Below are positions 25,695 through 34,976 of a DNA stretch of 64,000 nucleotides, piece after piece. Location of the stretch: positions 248,001 to 312,000 of the forward strand of contig DLHT01000003.1 of NCBI GenBank assembly GCA_002483365.1, in the 5' to 3' direction. Source of the DNA: Cellvibrio sp. UBA7661 (GTDB lineage Bacteria; Pseudomonadota; Gammaproteobacteria; Pseudomonadales; Cellvibrionaceae). Position 1 is the stretch's first letter, and each line of letters opens with the position of its first letter. The notes under the pieces are model-generated. The model did no database searches and was not told the origin of the DNA. It saw nothing but the letters and a program-made list of their open reading frames with translations. The translations under genes were made by a program, and so were the position numbers.

Positions 25695-27500
25695 TCAAGC
25701 TTCGTACTCTACCTCGCGGATAACCGCCAGGAACTCCTCGCCGAAGCGTTTTAATTTACTTTCGCCTACACCGGTAATAGTGCGCAGTTGTTCCGCCGTA
25801 AGCGGGCGAAACTCCAGCATTTCACGCAGCGTGGCATCATGGAATATAACATAGGGCGGAACCCCTTGCTCCTCTGCCAAGCGTTTGCGGCAACTGCGCA
25901 GCGCATTCCATAAACGCTGGTCTTCTGCGGCAATATGCTGCGATAAGTTTGCACGGCGCGGTGAACTGATAGCCACTTTGGTATCGCGCCGCAAATGGAT
26001 ATTCTCTTCTCCGCGCAAATAAGGCCGGCAGGTTTCATTCAATACCAAACCACCGAATCCATCGCTATTCACATCGACCAAGCCACGTGCGACCAACTGC
26101 CGGAAAATTGATTTCCATTCATCGACACTCAACTGTTTGCCAATACCATAAGTTGTTAATTGGTGATGGCCAAACGATAATATTTTTTCGTTATTACTGC
26201 CGCGCAACACATCAATCACATGACCTGCACCAAAACGCTGGCCGGTGCGATAAATACAAGAGAGCGCCATTTGCACGGCCTCGGTGGCATCCCAGGTTTG
26301 CGGTGGGGTTATACAGCAATCGCAATTGCCGCAGGCTTGCGCGAGCGTATCGCCAAAATAACGCAACAAACTTTGACGACGACAACTGGTAATTTCACAC
26401 AAGCCGAGCATCGCATTTAGCCGCTGCTGTTCATTGCGTTTAAATTCCTCATTGCCTTCACTTTGCGCCATCATTTGGCGGAGTTTTACCACATCCTCCA
26501 AACCGTAGAGCAACAACGTTGTTGCGGGCTCACCATCGCGCCCGGCGCGCCCGGTTTCCTGATAATAGGCTTCAATACTTTTGGGCAAATCCAAATGCGC
26601 AACAAAACGCACATCAGGTTTATCAATGCCCATTCCGAACGCAATAGTCGCCACCATAATAATGTTGTCTTCGCGCAAAAACCGTTCCTGGTTTTTTTGG
26701 CGGGTCTCTGCGGCAAGCCCGGCGTGATAGGGCAACGCATTAAAGCCTTCGCCACACAACCACTCCGCAATTTGTTCTACTTTGTTGCGTGACAAACAAT
26801 AAATAATGCCCGAATTCCCTGCTTGTTCTTCACGTAAAAAACGCATGAGCTGGATTTTAGGATTATTTTTTTGTGCGATGCGGTATTGGATATTGGGGCG
26901 ATCAAAACCATTGATAAATTGTTTGGCATTACCCAATTGCAAACGCGCGACAATTTCATCGCGCGTGCGCAAATCGGCGGTCGCGGTTAAAGCGATGCGC
27001 GGCACCCGTGGAAACTCGCGGTGCAATAATTCCAGCTTTAAATAATCCGAACGGAAATCGTGCCCCCATTGCGATACGCAATGCGCTTCATCAATTGCAA
27101 ACAGGGAAATAGTTAGCGAATGCAATAACTCCAATGTGCGCGGCTGGATCAAACGCTCGGGCGCGACGTAAAGTAAATCCAACTCACCGCGTTGCAACGC
27201 TAACTCGGTCTGCCACATTTCTTGCGGCGAAAGCGATGAATTTAAAAACCCGGCACGCACACCCAATTCACGCAAAGCACTCACCTGGTCTTGCATTAAC
27301 GCGATCAGCGGCGACACCACAATGCCAACACCTTCGCGCACCAGCGCCGGAATTTGGTAACACAGCGATTTACCACCGCCCGTCGGCATAAGCACCAGCA
27401 CATCGTCGCCCGCAACCACCGCATCGATGACCGCTGCTTGCGGGCCGCGAAAATCGTGGTAACCGAATACGCTGTTTAAAATTGAAAGCGGGGTTTTCAT
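25695..27500 (-). CDS. recQ: RecQ-family ATP-dependent DNA helicase
   Basis: 3'-5' DNA helicase of 601 residues acting in recombination repair. Motif I is MPTGGGKSLCYQ, motif II IDEAHCVSQWGHDFR (DEAH), motif III ALTATA, motif VI QETGRAGRDG; the zinc site uses Cys in CRRQSLLRYFGD...CGNCDCC, and the C-terminal HRDC domain starts near LWNALRSCRKRLAEEQGVPP. The domain set helicase-RQC-HRDC equals E. coli RecQ. ATG 27500 is chosen; the GTG at 27533 is weaker in coding character. Two matching 18-bp palindromes lie upstream. Confidence 0.95.
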   Translation of the reverse strand: MKTPLSILNSVFGYHDFRGPQAAVIDAVVAGDDVLVLMPTGGGKSLCYQIPALVREGVGIVVSPLIALMQDQVSALRELGVRAGFLNSSLSPQEMWQTELALQRGELDLLYVAPERLIQPRTLELLHSLTISLFAIDEAHCVSQWGHDFRSDYLKLELLHREFPRVPRIALTATADLRTRDEIVARLQLGNAKQFINGFDRPNIQYRIAQKNNPKIQLMRFLREEQAGNSGIIYCLSRNKVEQIAEWLCGEGFNALPYHAGLAAETRQKNQERFLREDNIIMVATIAFGMGIDKPDVRFVAHLDLPKSIEAYYQETGRAGRDGEPATTLLLYGLEDVVKLRQMMAQSEGNEEFKRNEQQRLNAMLGLCEITSCRRQSLLRYFGDTLAQACGNCDCCITPPQTWDATEAVQMALSCIYRTGQRFGAGHVIDVLRGSNNEKILSFGHHQLTTYGIGKQLSVDEWKSIFRQLVARGLVDVNSDGFGGLVLNETCRPYLRGEENIHLRRDTKVAISSPRRANLSQHIAAEDQRLWNALRSCRKRLAEEQGVPPYVIFHDATLREMLEFRPLTAEQLRTITGVGESKLKRFGEEFLAVIREVEYEA

Positions 27501-27578
27501 CCTGTTGCGGATTCCTTTTGCAATAAGGTCCACAGGTATGATTTCACAACTATTGGCATCGCTAACCTTTGATAAAAG

Positions 27579-27596
27579 TGATGAACATATGCATCA
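27579..27596. promoter_or_regulatory. 18-bp palindrome, distal copy upstream of recQ
   Basis: TGATGAACATATGCATCA, the first of two sites of form TGATGAAYATATSCATCA. It starts exactly 40 bp before the second one. Confidence 0.5.
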
Positions 27597-27618
27597 AAAG
27601 TGCGATTTTTCAGTAAAT

Positions 27619-27636
27619 TGATGAATATATCCATCA
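27619..27636. promoter_or_regulatory. 18-bp palindrome, second copy upstream of recQ
   Basis: TGATGAATATATCCATCA, embedded in a longer 9-bp-arm inverted repeat (AAATTGATG..CATCAATTT). Start-to-start distance to the other copy is 40 bp, close to four helical turns, as expected for cooperating dimers. The regulator is unknown. Confidence 0.5.
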
Positions 27637-27678
27637 ATTTATCGGGGAGATTTTTGAAAGGGGAAGGGATAAGTGAAA

Positions 27679-27708
27679 ACGTGCGGCCGCATTGTGCTGG
27701 CCGCACGT
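27679..27708 (-). terminator. Hairpin after esterase gene
   Basis: ACGTGCGGCC (27679-27688) pairs fully with 27699-27708, loop of 10, followed on the minus strand by TTTTCAC. It lies 20 bp after the esterase stop. Confidence 0.65.
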
Positions 27709-27728
27709 GAGAGTAACCGCAGGCGGTA

Positions 27729-28742
27729 CTAGTTTTTCAGCGTTTTGTTCAGGAAGTTGATCATATCGTCCACTGGCCAGGCAGCGTCTTTATCAAAGCA
27801 ACTATTGGCCCAGTTGCAGCCGTTATCAAGATACGCGTGATTTTTGTTAGGGTAAACCTTGTACTCCACTGGCTGCTTGCCCGCTTTAAGCAAATCCACA
27901 TAGTGTTGCGCAGATTCCGGCGGGGTGGTTTTGTCCAGGCTGCCCACATGCACAAATTGTGGTGGCAATTTGTACTCACTCGCGTTGGGCACAAAATAAA
28001 TTGGCGATACCGCTTTGTAATAATCTGCGTGGTCTTTTACGTTGATCTCATTACCAAACAAGCCGCGCGCTTCGGCATTGCCGAATTTCCAAAACATATT
28101 GCTCGGCGATTCAAAACCGCCTTGCGCCGCTTTGTACAAATCAAACGCGCCGTAACTCACAATCGCCGCCTGCACTTTTAAACCATCTTCTTTCGCTACC
28201 TGTTCAGCGGTTTTTCCGGCAGGCAGATAACTCGGTTTAAAACCAAGGCTATCTCCCGCGTAGCCATCGCTCTCTAACTGGCGGCCACGCGTGAGAATCA
28301 TGGTAGTCAAATGCCCGCCCGCGCTATCGCCAGTCACTGCAATGCGCGATGGGTCGCCGCCGTACTCGGCAATATGGTCTTTCACCCACAACAACCCGCC
28401 GAATACATCTTCAATAATCTGGTTCATTTTGACGGTGTTGCCTTGATCGACCAACAAACGGTAATTCATATTCGCCACCACAAATTCACCGTCGCGCGCG
28501 ATTTTGTTGGACAGGTCATTCATGATCGAATTGTTATTCACCAACCAACCGCCACCGTGATAAATCACCAACACCGGATAAGATTTTTTACCTGTCTGCG
28601 GTACGTAAATATCCAGTGTTAACGGAAAGTTATCCGGCTTGGCAAACTCAATCCCCTTATGGACTTTCACCTCAGCCGCCGCTGCCGACAACGCGCACAC
28701 ACCCAGCATGAGCGCCATTAACAAGTTGATGGTATTTCGCAT
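27729..28742 (-). CDS. Exported alpha/beta-hydrolase esterase
   Basis: Carboxylesterase-like enzyme of 337 residues with a signal peptide (LLMALMLGVCALSAAAAE). It shows the oxyanion motif YHGGGW, nucleophile elbow GDSAGG, Asp in GSLDKTTPP and His in NKNHAYL, the layout of the hormone-sensitive-lipase/BD-FAE group. In a glycan-degrading bacterium it may remove acetyl or feruloyl groups from plant polysaccharide, but no neighbouring glycosidase supports a given substrate. ATG 28742 follows GAGG at good spacing. Its own transcript ends at the hairpin downstream. Confidence 0.85.
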   Translation of the reverse strand: MRNTINLLMALMLGVCALSAAAAEVKVHKGIEFAKPDNFPLTLDIYVPQTGKKSYPVLVIYHGGGWLVNNNSIMNDLSNKIARDGEFVVANMNYRLLVDQGNTVKMNQIIEDVFGGLLWVKDHIAEYGGDPSRIAVTGDSAGGHLTTMILTRGRQLESDGYAGDSLGFKPSYLPAGKTAEQVAKEDGLKVQAAIVSYGAFDLYKAAQGGFESPSNMFWKFGNAEARGLFGNEINVKDHADYYKAVSPIYFVPNASEYKLPPQFVHVGSLDKTTPPESAQHYVDLLKAGKQPVEYKVYPNKNHAYLDNGCNWANSCFDKDAAWPVDDMINFLNKTLKN

Positions 28743-28977
28743 AATTACCTCGCTGTAGATTTTGTTACAGACATTTGTTTTTGTAGTGAAAGAAGCATAG
28801 ATGCCGATCCACCAGCAGGAAAGTGACAAGCGTCAACGCTTGGGTTGGGTTTTGTTTGGGGTGTGTAAGTAAGTGTAAGGGGAGAAAGCCTTTTACATGG
28901 TTTAACTCTATGCATATTTGTTCAGTTTGAATAAATAAATACGTATAAAGTTAAACTTGGCATTGGTTTGAAAATAC

Positions 28978-29010
28978 GCTAATTTGTTCAGTATGACTGA
29001 ACAAATTAGC
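28978..29010. promoter_or_regulatory. Perfect 15-bp inverted repeat with the AbiEi start codon in its loop
   Basis: Left arm GCTAATTTGTTCAGT (28978-28992), loop ATG (28993-28995), right arm fully complementary (28996-29010). A direct-repeat copy of the half site TTTGTTCAGT lies at 28917-28926, and a related AAGTTAAAC segment follows each. AbiEi antitoxins are known to bind inverted repeats in their own promoter, so this is a likely operator; in mRNA it would also hide the start codon. Confidence 0.75.
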
Positions 29011-29844
29011 AATAAGTTAAACCTCTTGGATCGCCAACTGCCTGAAGGCCTATTGGTAGATTCAGCTTGGCTGGAGCAATCAGGCTACTACGGGTCGTTG
29101 CGCCATCAATACGTAGCCTCTGGCTGGCTTGAACAGCCTGCGCGCGGTGTATTCCGTCGCCCACGCGGGCAATTGAGTTGGGAACAGGTGGTTATTTCCC
29201 TGCAAACCCTGCTTAAACAACCCATTTCTGTAGGCGGTCGCACTGCACTTGAGCTAAGTGGATACGCCCACTACCTACCGCAAACCCAGCAGCAAATACA
29301 TATTTATTCCGATAACAAACTTCCCGCCTGGCTACTGAAATTGCCCTTGCAGGAAACCTTTGTCATTCACAACCGCAACCGGTTTTTACCAGCTCCAGTT
29401 ATCGCTCAGAATTCTCTCCCACTTGATACCGCCGCCTCGCTCGAACAGGCATTAGTGCCAGCAGGTTTGATAGTGACTACTTGGGGCCACTGGGTTTGGC
29501 CGCTGATTATCTCCAGCCCCGAGCGCGCCTATTTGGAGCTGCTGGACGAATTACCGCAACACGAAAGCTTTCATATGGCCGATGTCATCATGGAAGGCTT
29601 AACCAATCTCAGCCCGCGCCGTATGCAATCGCTGCTGGAAGCCGCCAGCAGCATCAAAGTAAAACGCTTGTTTTTTGTATTCGCCGAACGCCACAACCAT
29701 GCGTGGCTGAAACATCTGGATGTAAGCAAGATCGATTTAGGCAAAGGCAAACGCGTGCTGGTAAAAGGCGGCAAGCTGCACAGCAAATATCACATCACCC
29801 TACCTGAGGAATTTACAGCGGAGTCTGTTAATGGCATTTACTGA
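28993..29844 (+). CDS. abiEi: AbiEi-family antitoxin/transcriptional repressor
   Basis: Antitoxin of a type IV toxin-antitoxin/abortive infection pair, 283 residues. The N-terminal winged helix reads LLVDSAWLEQSGYYGSLRHQ and GWLEQPARGVFRRPRG, the AbiEi HTH, followed by the C-terminal antitoxin domain (ALELSGYAHYLPQ, SPERAYLELLDELP). Known AbiEi proteins repress the operon by binding inverted repeats and block the toxin without direct complex formation. ATG 28993 is the start; it lies in the loop of a perfect inverted repeat. The gene overlaps the toxin gene by 14 bp. Confidence 0.9.
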   Translation: MTEQISNKLNLLDRQLPEGLLVDSAWLEQSGYYGSLRHQYVASGWLEQPARGVFRRPRGQLSWEQVVISLQTLLKQPISVGGRTALELSGYAHYLPQTQQQIHIYSDNKLPAWLLKLPLQETFVIHNRNRFLPAPVIAQNSLPLDTAASLEQALVPAGLIVTTWGHWVWPLIISSPERAYLELLDELPQHESFHMADVIMEGLTNLSPRRMQSLLEAASSIKVKRLFFVFAERHNHAWLKHLDVSKIDLGKGKRVLVKGGKLHSKYHITLPEEFTAESVNGIY

Positions 29845-30751
29845 TGTTTATCGCAAGCAAGTGGAATTGCTGGTGCGCACTATTCCAACTGTTGCAGAGG
29901 AAAAATGTTTTGCGTTAAAAGGTGGAACGGCGATTAATTTGTTTATCCGCAATATGCCGCGCCTTTCGGTGGATATTGACCTGACCTATTTACCCGTTAA
30001 TGACCGCGCACAAGCGCTGCAAGAAATAGATGCAGCCTTAAAACGTATCGCGCAACGCCTACGCAGCAAGCAACCCAATATTCACATCGCAGAATCCGCA
30101 CCGGCAACCCAAAAAGAAATTACTAAACTCGTTATACGCACACGCGAGCGAGTCCAAATAAAAATTGAAGTTACACCGGTACTGCGCGGCTGCGTGTATG
30201 AACCCGTATTAATGCCCGTCTGTGAAACTGTGGAAGAGCAATTCGGATTTGCCGAAATGAATGTGCTTTCCTTTGCCGATTTATATGCAGGAAAAATCAT
30301 GGCCGCGCTGGATCGCCAGCATCCGCGCGATTTATTTGATGTGCATCATTTACTGGAAAATGAAGGCATTAATGACGAGCTGCGCAATGCGATCATCATC
30401 TATCTGATTAGCCACGACCATTCCCCACATTCCCTGCTAAACCCGGTACTACAGGATATAACGCAGGACTTTGAGCAAAACTTTATGGGGATGACTGATA
30501 CTCCTATTGAAATATCAACTTTGCTTAACGCGCGACAATCTCTGATTACCAACATCACCAGCCAAATGCCGGAATACCATAAACAATTCCTGCGCTCTTT
30601 CTACACTCGCAAGCCTGAATGGGATTTGTTGGGAATAGCGGGAGTGCAGAATCTGCCAGCGGTGCGCTGGCGGGAGATGAATTTGGATAGATCGGGAGAG
30701 GGGACTAAGGAGGCGTTGCTTGAGAAATTGGAGCATTTAATAGCGAGATAA
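29831..30751 (+). CDS. abiEii: AbiEii/AbiGii-family nucleotidyltransferase toxin
   Basis: Toxin of the pair, 306 residues, of the minimal nucleotidyltransferase fold. The catalytic motifs are LKGGTAINLF and RLSVDIDLTYLP (GGT and SxDxD forms), followed by TKLVIRTRERVQIKIEV and KIMAALDRQHPRDLFDVHHL, the last matching the conserved family block. AbiEii-type enzymes (e.g. MenT) modify tRNA ends; that activity here is by homology. The start lies inside the antitoxin 3' end, a normal arrangement for coupled translation. Only 8 bp separate its stop from that of the convergent nuclease gene. Confidence 0.92.
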   Translation: MAFTDVYRKQVELLVRTIPTVAEEKCFALKGGTAINLFIRNMPRLSVDIDLTYLPVNDRAQALQEIDAALKRIAQRLRSKQPNIHIAESAPATQKEITKLVIRTRERVQIKIEVTPVLRGCVYEPVLMPVCETVEEQFGFAEMNVLSFADLYAGKIMAALDRQHPRDLFDVHHLLENEGINDELRNAIIIYLISHDHSPHSLLNPVLQDITQDFEQNFMGMTDTPIEISTLLNARQSLITNITSQMPEYHKQFLRSFYTRKPEWDLLGIAGVQNLPAVRWREMNLDRSGEGTKEALLEKLEHLIAR

Positions 30752-30759
30752 AAGACGCG

Positions 30760-33168
30760 TTATAGTAAAGCGTCTTCATATACAATTTCGAGATCACTGA
30801 AGACATCTGTTTTATTAAGGCGAGAAACAGTTGTCAACTTCATCGCCGGCCTGAACTTTCTAAGAGGCACTCCGTGAACAATACTGGATAATTTCATTGC
30901 CGGATGAAGCTCAAATAACCAATACAACTCATCAGATACTGAAGGGCTACCCGCTTCATTTTCAGAAATTAAGTTTCGCGTTTTCTTCGTTACCTCCTTT
31001 ACTCTCCATATTTTTTTTATTGTGCGACCCGTCTCGCCGGGAGAGATGGTTGCTATCGCAAGATATGCAATCTCATGTGCAACATGCGAGGAAAAAACGC
31101 TGTCAAAAGTATCAACAGGAATATGGTACCAACGTGCGCTCCCATCCTCGAAGGATTCCACATATCCAAGTCGCCTGCCTTCTGATCTGCCTAGAGAAAC
31201 AGTCATTACCAAATCAGGATAAAGAACCTGCTTCATTCCGTAATAAGGAATACGAGCTGACTCCTGAACAAATAATTCTTCGCTGGTTTTGTTTGCCTCA
31301 TAAGCAGCGATTGGTAAACCGATTTGAGACTTGAGATACTGAAATAACCATCCACTGCCTCTTTGAGGATCGACAGATGGCAACAAAGCAAATGCACCTA
31401 TTCCTGTTTCATGAATTACGTCACGATATGGATTAGCTTCATTGTTCTGATCAAAAAAGCCTGGGTATAGCGCGAATGCGCCAAATACCGGACGGCTTTT
31501 AAACTCACTATTAAATTCATCTGTCTTGATATGAATCAGCGCATCCCTGTAGCGATGCATTTGGTTTAACGCATCTTCCGGCACATAATCAACGTGCTCT
31601 GCATTGCCATAGTCTTCAGCGCTTTCAGAGTCTTCTGCTAATTCGGGTGATTTAATTCTATATTTAGCATCGAACAACCAGATACATTTTTTGCCGTTAG
31701 GGAAAGTAACTTCCATTAAAATGTCAGGTTTTTGGGTTACCCAAAACGTTCTTATTACTTTTGTATTCTTTTTAAATACAGGTTCATGCGCAAGGCGAAT
31801 TTTCACACCGTCCTTGCGCTCAAATTGAAAGGCGCCTGCAAACCCATCGGTTAGCTGGTATTCAAAATCTTTGAGCTTCATTCGATTTTTTTCGCTCAGA
31901 GACTCATTAAATTCAAGCTGATCGACCAGAATTTTACGCAACGCCAAAAAGCACCAAATCTCATAAATAGCTGCTACGGACTTCATCGATACGGTCGATT
32001 GAGCCGCAAATACATCCAGATAAAATTTTAATTCTTGCCAGGTTTTATATACGGCGCTGTAGCCCGTTTTCTGCTGAAGAACTAATGATTCTCCACTGAT
32101 ACCTGTAAATTTATCGACTTCACGCAAAAAGCTTTGCGTTTGCATACGCAATAGTGGTTGTTGCCAATCCTGGATGGTATTTAAAAAACTTTCCGAAATG
32201 CGTTGATCTTCAGGGGCTTTGTTGTTCACTAACAACTTTTGATGGAAATCTGCCAGTCGCTGCTTGGTGGTATCCACCACCATTTTTATGAATTGATTTT
32301 CAGGTGTATTAACAGAGAGTACTTTCTTGTCTTGCTGATAATGCTTATGGCTTACTTTTTCTTTTAAATCCGTTACAACTCGCTCTGCAAGCTTATTACT
32401 GACTTTCCCTTTCAGTCTGTCTGCTTTTAGATTCCGTTCAATCGATTGCAAACGACTATGAGGGGCATTAGAGATTATTTTTAACCCTGCAAAAAATTTG
32501 GTGCGCAGAGACTCAAAGTGAGCCAACCATAACAAAGGAAAGTTGCCACGGGAGTTGCTACGGGAAACAGACTGTTCTGTTCTTTGGGCGAGACTGAAAC
32601 GCCATAATGGGAACTCTGCATCAATACTTTTGTACATTGCAGGCAAGTCACTGTGAAGGTCCATTTTCACCGGAAGCACTTCAAATGAAAGCGCGAGGCG
32701 CTGCAATCCATTATCGGATTCATATGACCATGGTAACCGCAGCCAGCCGATATCATTGCCTGTATTGATAACGCCAGTCAGGCGCGGTAAATCTGCCGCC
32801 GCTTTCGATGCAACAAAACGAAAAGAATCATTCACGTTCTTTAATTTATGTTCTGCTGCTGCACAACTCACATCGCTATGGCTAAACACCCATTCGAACT
32901 GATATTGCATGTTTTCAAAGAAAATGGGAGACCCTAATAATATTACTTGAGACTTCTCCGAAGATGGCGACACCCAAAAGCTATCAACAACTGTTGAATC
33001 CAGAGTTTCGATTCTCACAGGCATTGAGCATCGCAGTTCGCAACCAACATTTTCATGCTGGCCGCGAGCAGCCATCGTACGCTGGTAGGCTTGTTGCCGC
33101 TTGATGATATCACTACACCAAATAGACAGTTCCCAATCAGGGGTTTTAAGCTTTAATAATTCCGGCAT
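30760..33168 (-). CDS. DUF2357/PD-(D/E)XK nuclease, McrC-like partner of the McrB-like NTPase
   Basis: Predicted nuclease subunit of 802 residues. The N-terminal two thirds look like the DUF2357 helical domain (SVNTPENQFIKMVVDT near residue 285), the C-terminal part holds IYEIWCFLALRKIL and the nuclease core PDILMEV (481-487) and LFDAKYR (498-504), giving PD...D500-A-K502, as in the PDDEXK_7 family. Such proteins pair with McrB-like NTPases, as McrC does. It is the last gene of the four-gene operon, 22 bp after the NTPase gene, and converges on the AbiE toxin gene. Confidence 0.82.
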   Translation of the reverse strand: MPELLKLKTPDWELSIWCSDIIKRQQAYQRTMAARGQHENVGCELRCSMPVRIETLDSTVVDSFWVSPSSEKSQVILLGSPIFFENMQYQFEWVFSHSDVSCAAAEHKLKNVNDSFRFVASKAAADLPRLTGVINTGNDIGWLRLPWSYESDNGLQRLALSFEVLPVKMDLHSDLPAMYKSIDAEFPLWRFSLAQRTEQSVSRSNSRGNFPLLWLAHFESLRTKFFAGLKIISNAPHSRLQSIERNLKADRLKGKVSNKLAERVVTDLKEKVSHKHYQQDKKVLSVNTPENQFIKMVVDTTKQRLADFHQKLLVNNKAPEDQRISESFLNTIQDWQQPLLRMQTQSFLREVDKFTGISGESLVLQQKTGYSAVYKTWQELKFYLDVFAAQSTVSMKSVAAIYEIWCFLALRKILVDQLEFNESLSEKNRMKLKDFEYQLTDGFAGAFQFERKDGVKIRLAHEPVFKKNTKVIRTFWVTQKPDILMEVTFPNGKKCIWLFDAKYRIKSPELAEDSESAEDYGNAEHVDYVPEDALNQMHRYRDALIHIKTDEFNSEFKSRPVFGAFALYPGFFDQNNEANPYRDVIHETGIGAFALLPSVDPQRGSGWLFQYLKSQIGLPIAAYEANKTSEELFVQESARIPYYGMKQVLYPDLVMTVSLGRSEGRRLGYVESFEDGSARWYHIPVDTFDSVFSSHVAHEIAYLAIATISPGETGRTIKKIWRVKEVTKKTRNLISENEAGSPSVSDELYWLFELHPAMKLSSIVHGVPLRKFRPAMKLTTVSRLNKTDVFSDLEIVYEDALL

Positions 33169-33190
33169 CCCGTATTCTCACATCCTGTCA

Positions 33191-34975
33191 TTAAGGCCAG
33201 AAGCTGGTGAATGTGGCCTTGTTCAAGCGATCTTGCATCCACTTAATTTTGGCTATGCTGCGGCAGGGAATTTTTACGGGCTTGCCATCTTCTTCTCTAA
33301 AAAAATCAATCCGTTCGGCCTTTATTTCAGAGAATGTCTCATCCAGGAAAGAAGTCAGCGCTGCTAATATAGATTCATCTTTTCCAATGACAGAAAGCTT
33401 ATCAGCGTCACCCTCAATTCTTGGTAATACTTTCGTCATTAAAAAATCATCCCACACTGCTTGTAACTCACTTTCATCTTTTGGGTTTATGCAAACCAGC
33501 GAAATGAGTAATTCGTTTAATGCGCGAAATGCCAGTTCAAATGAGGAGCCTTTTAATTTCTCATTTAGCGCTTTGCAAAATTTAATAGTTTTTTTTCCAC
33601 CGACATCGAACTTCAGAACTGCAAGATCTTCTTTGGTAACATTTGAAAGGATAGGAAATGAAAAAGTCTTTGTACGAATTGTTGGCTCAAGGTATTGATC
33701 AAAATCATTCGGGAAAAACTCACCGAAATCAATTGTCAATGCACGATCAATAACCTTGCGGGAAAAGCCATGCGTTGTCTCATCCATATTAACTGTGCCA
33801 GCGACAATCAAATTTGGCGGAACCGGTATTCCGACTTTGGAAAAATACTGCCACATGTTGTCGTATCTTGAATTTTCAATTTTCAAATATTTCCTTAAAT
33901 CTTTTAGCTCTCCTTCTTTAAGGCATTCAAAAGTACTGGCTTTTAGCAAAGGATCACAGGTGTAATTTCCAGCAATCCATTTCCTGCTTTCTATAACAGA
34001 TAAGTAATCGGAAAAATACTGCTCGACTGGAGCAAGATTCATTTCATCCAAACACAACCAGAATGTTTCCATTTGCGATGAATCGACAATTGACAATTCG
34101 TTATCTGAAACTTTTGAATGATCCCAAGCATTAGCCCAAGCTTTAACAATAAAAGAGAGGGCATCGGTTGGGTTGTATTCAGTTTTACCTGTCAGTCGAG
34201 AAACATAGCCCAACAAATCCGATGGTTCATGCCAATCAGGGCGAACGGAAATCAAACAGAAGTTTTCTTTTGATGAATTCTGCTCTCGAATAAACCGAGA
34301 CTTTCCAGTTCCGGATATTCCGGCCAACAATAAAAAAGACTTTGGTAGTAGCAAGTCTTTTTTGCTGCTAATAGACCTTATAGGCATATCCCCTTCCGCA
34401 AAAAAAGGCAAACAAGCACTCCGCACAATTACCTTGTCGTCAATATGCGCCAACTGCCAACAAATTTCAGCTAGCGCACTTTGAGTTTCTGCCAAACAAT
34501 TCGCCAACTTCAATATTGGACTTACATAGTAATCGGTGCGATCAACGGTTTTACCACCTCTCCACCAGCTGTAATCCGTAATAAATTTTTCGAGATATTC
34601 TTTATTCTCAATTGAAAGTGAGTCAAACCCGTGAGGAATAGTTTTGTCTTTTGCCCAATCTTTTGGTAAAGAAAGATCTTTTGTTATTTGGTCAATTACG
34701 GATTTATAGACAGCTAGCTCATTGATATAAGGAGAAAAATGTGCGGCCACCGAAAACCAATAATTTGGAATAGAAAATGTTTTTCCTGTATTAGTCTCTA
34801 TTTCAGCAGAATATTTATGAAAATTTACTTTTCTATATCCAAGAGAACTTTGATCGGAAATAAGTGACAAATAACGTTCTTTAAAATCATTAGGCAAAAT
34901 AAAGTCTTTATATTTGAAATTAGTTGTAAATTCAGCAACTAAATCATCTCCAATTTCCTTTAAATTTTTAAGCAT
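33191..34975 (-). CDS. McrB-like AAA+ NTPase of a restriction system
   Basis: AAA+ protein of 594 residues. After a helical N-terminal region of about 200 residues (candidate DNA-recognition part, not recognised) comes Walker A GISGTGKS (219-226), the McrB-type Walker B LCLDEMNLAPVEQYFSDYLS (307-326), and AGTVNMDETTHGFSRKVIDR (392-411) in place of the McrB GTP-specificity block (MNTADRS). The base specificity, GTP or ATP, is therefore open. It lies 1 bp after the methyltransferase stop and before the nuclease gene, so translation is coupled. The region is markedly A+T rich. Confidence 0.85.
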   Translation of the reverse strand: MLKNLKEIGDDLVAEFTTNFKYKDFILPNDFKERYLSLISDQSSLGYRKVNFHKYSAEIETNTGKTFSIPNYWFSVAAHFSPYINELAVYKSVIDQITKDLSLPKDWAKDKTIPHGFDSLSIENKEYLEKFITDYSWWRGGKTVDRTDYYVSPILKLANCLAETQSALAEICWQLAHIDDKVIVRSACLPFFAEGDMPIRSISSKKDLLLPKSFLLLAGISGTGKSRFIREQNSSKENFCLISVRPDWHEPSDLLGYVSRLTGKTEYNPTDALSFIVKAWANAWDHSKVSDNELSIVDSSQMETFWLCLDEMNLAPVEQYFSDYLSVIESRKWIAGNYTCDPLLKASTFECLKEGELKDLRKYLKIENSRYDNMWQYFSKVGIPVPPNLIVAGTVNMDETTHGFSRKVIDRALTIDFGEFFPNDFDQYLEPTIRTKTFSFPILSNVTKEDLAVLKFDVGGKKTIKFCKALNEKLKGSSFELAFRALNELLISLVCINPKDESELQAVWDDFLMTKVLPRIEGDADKLSVIGKDESILAALTSFLDETFSEIKAERIDFFREEDGKPVKIPCRSIAKIKWMQDRLNKATFTSFWP

Positions 34976-34976
34976 A

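Noticed and set aside
30760..34975. Classical McrBC type IV system
   Set aside because: Partner methyltransferase in the same operon, different nuclease size and altered NTPase motif argue against a methyl-dependent McrBC.
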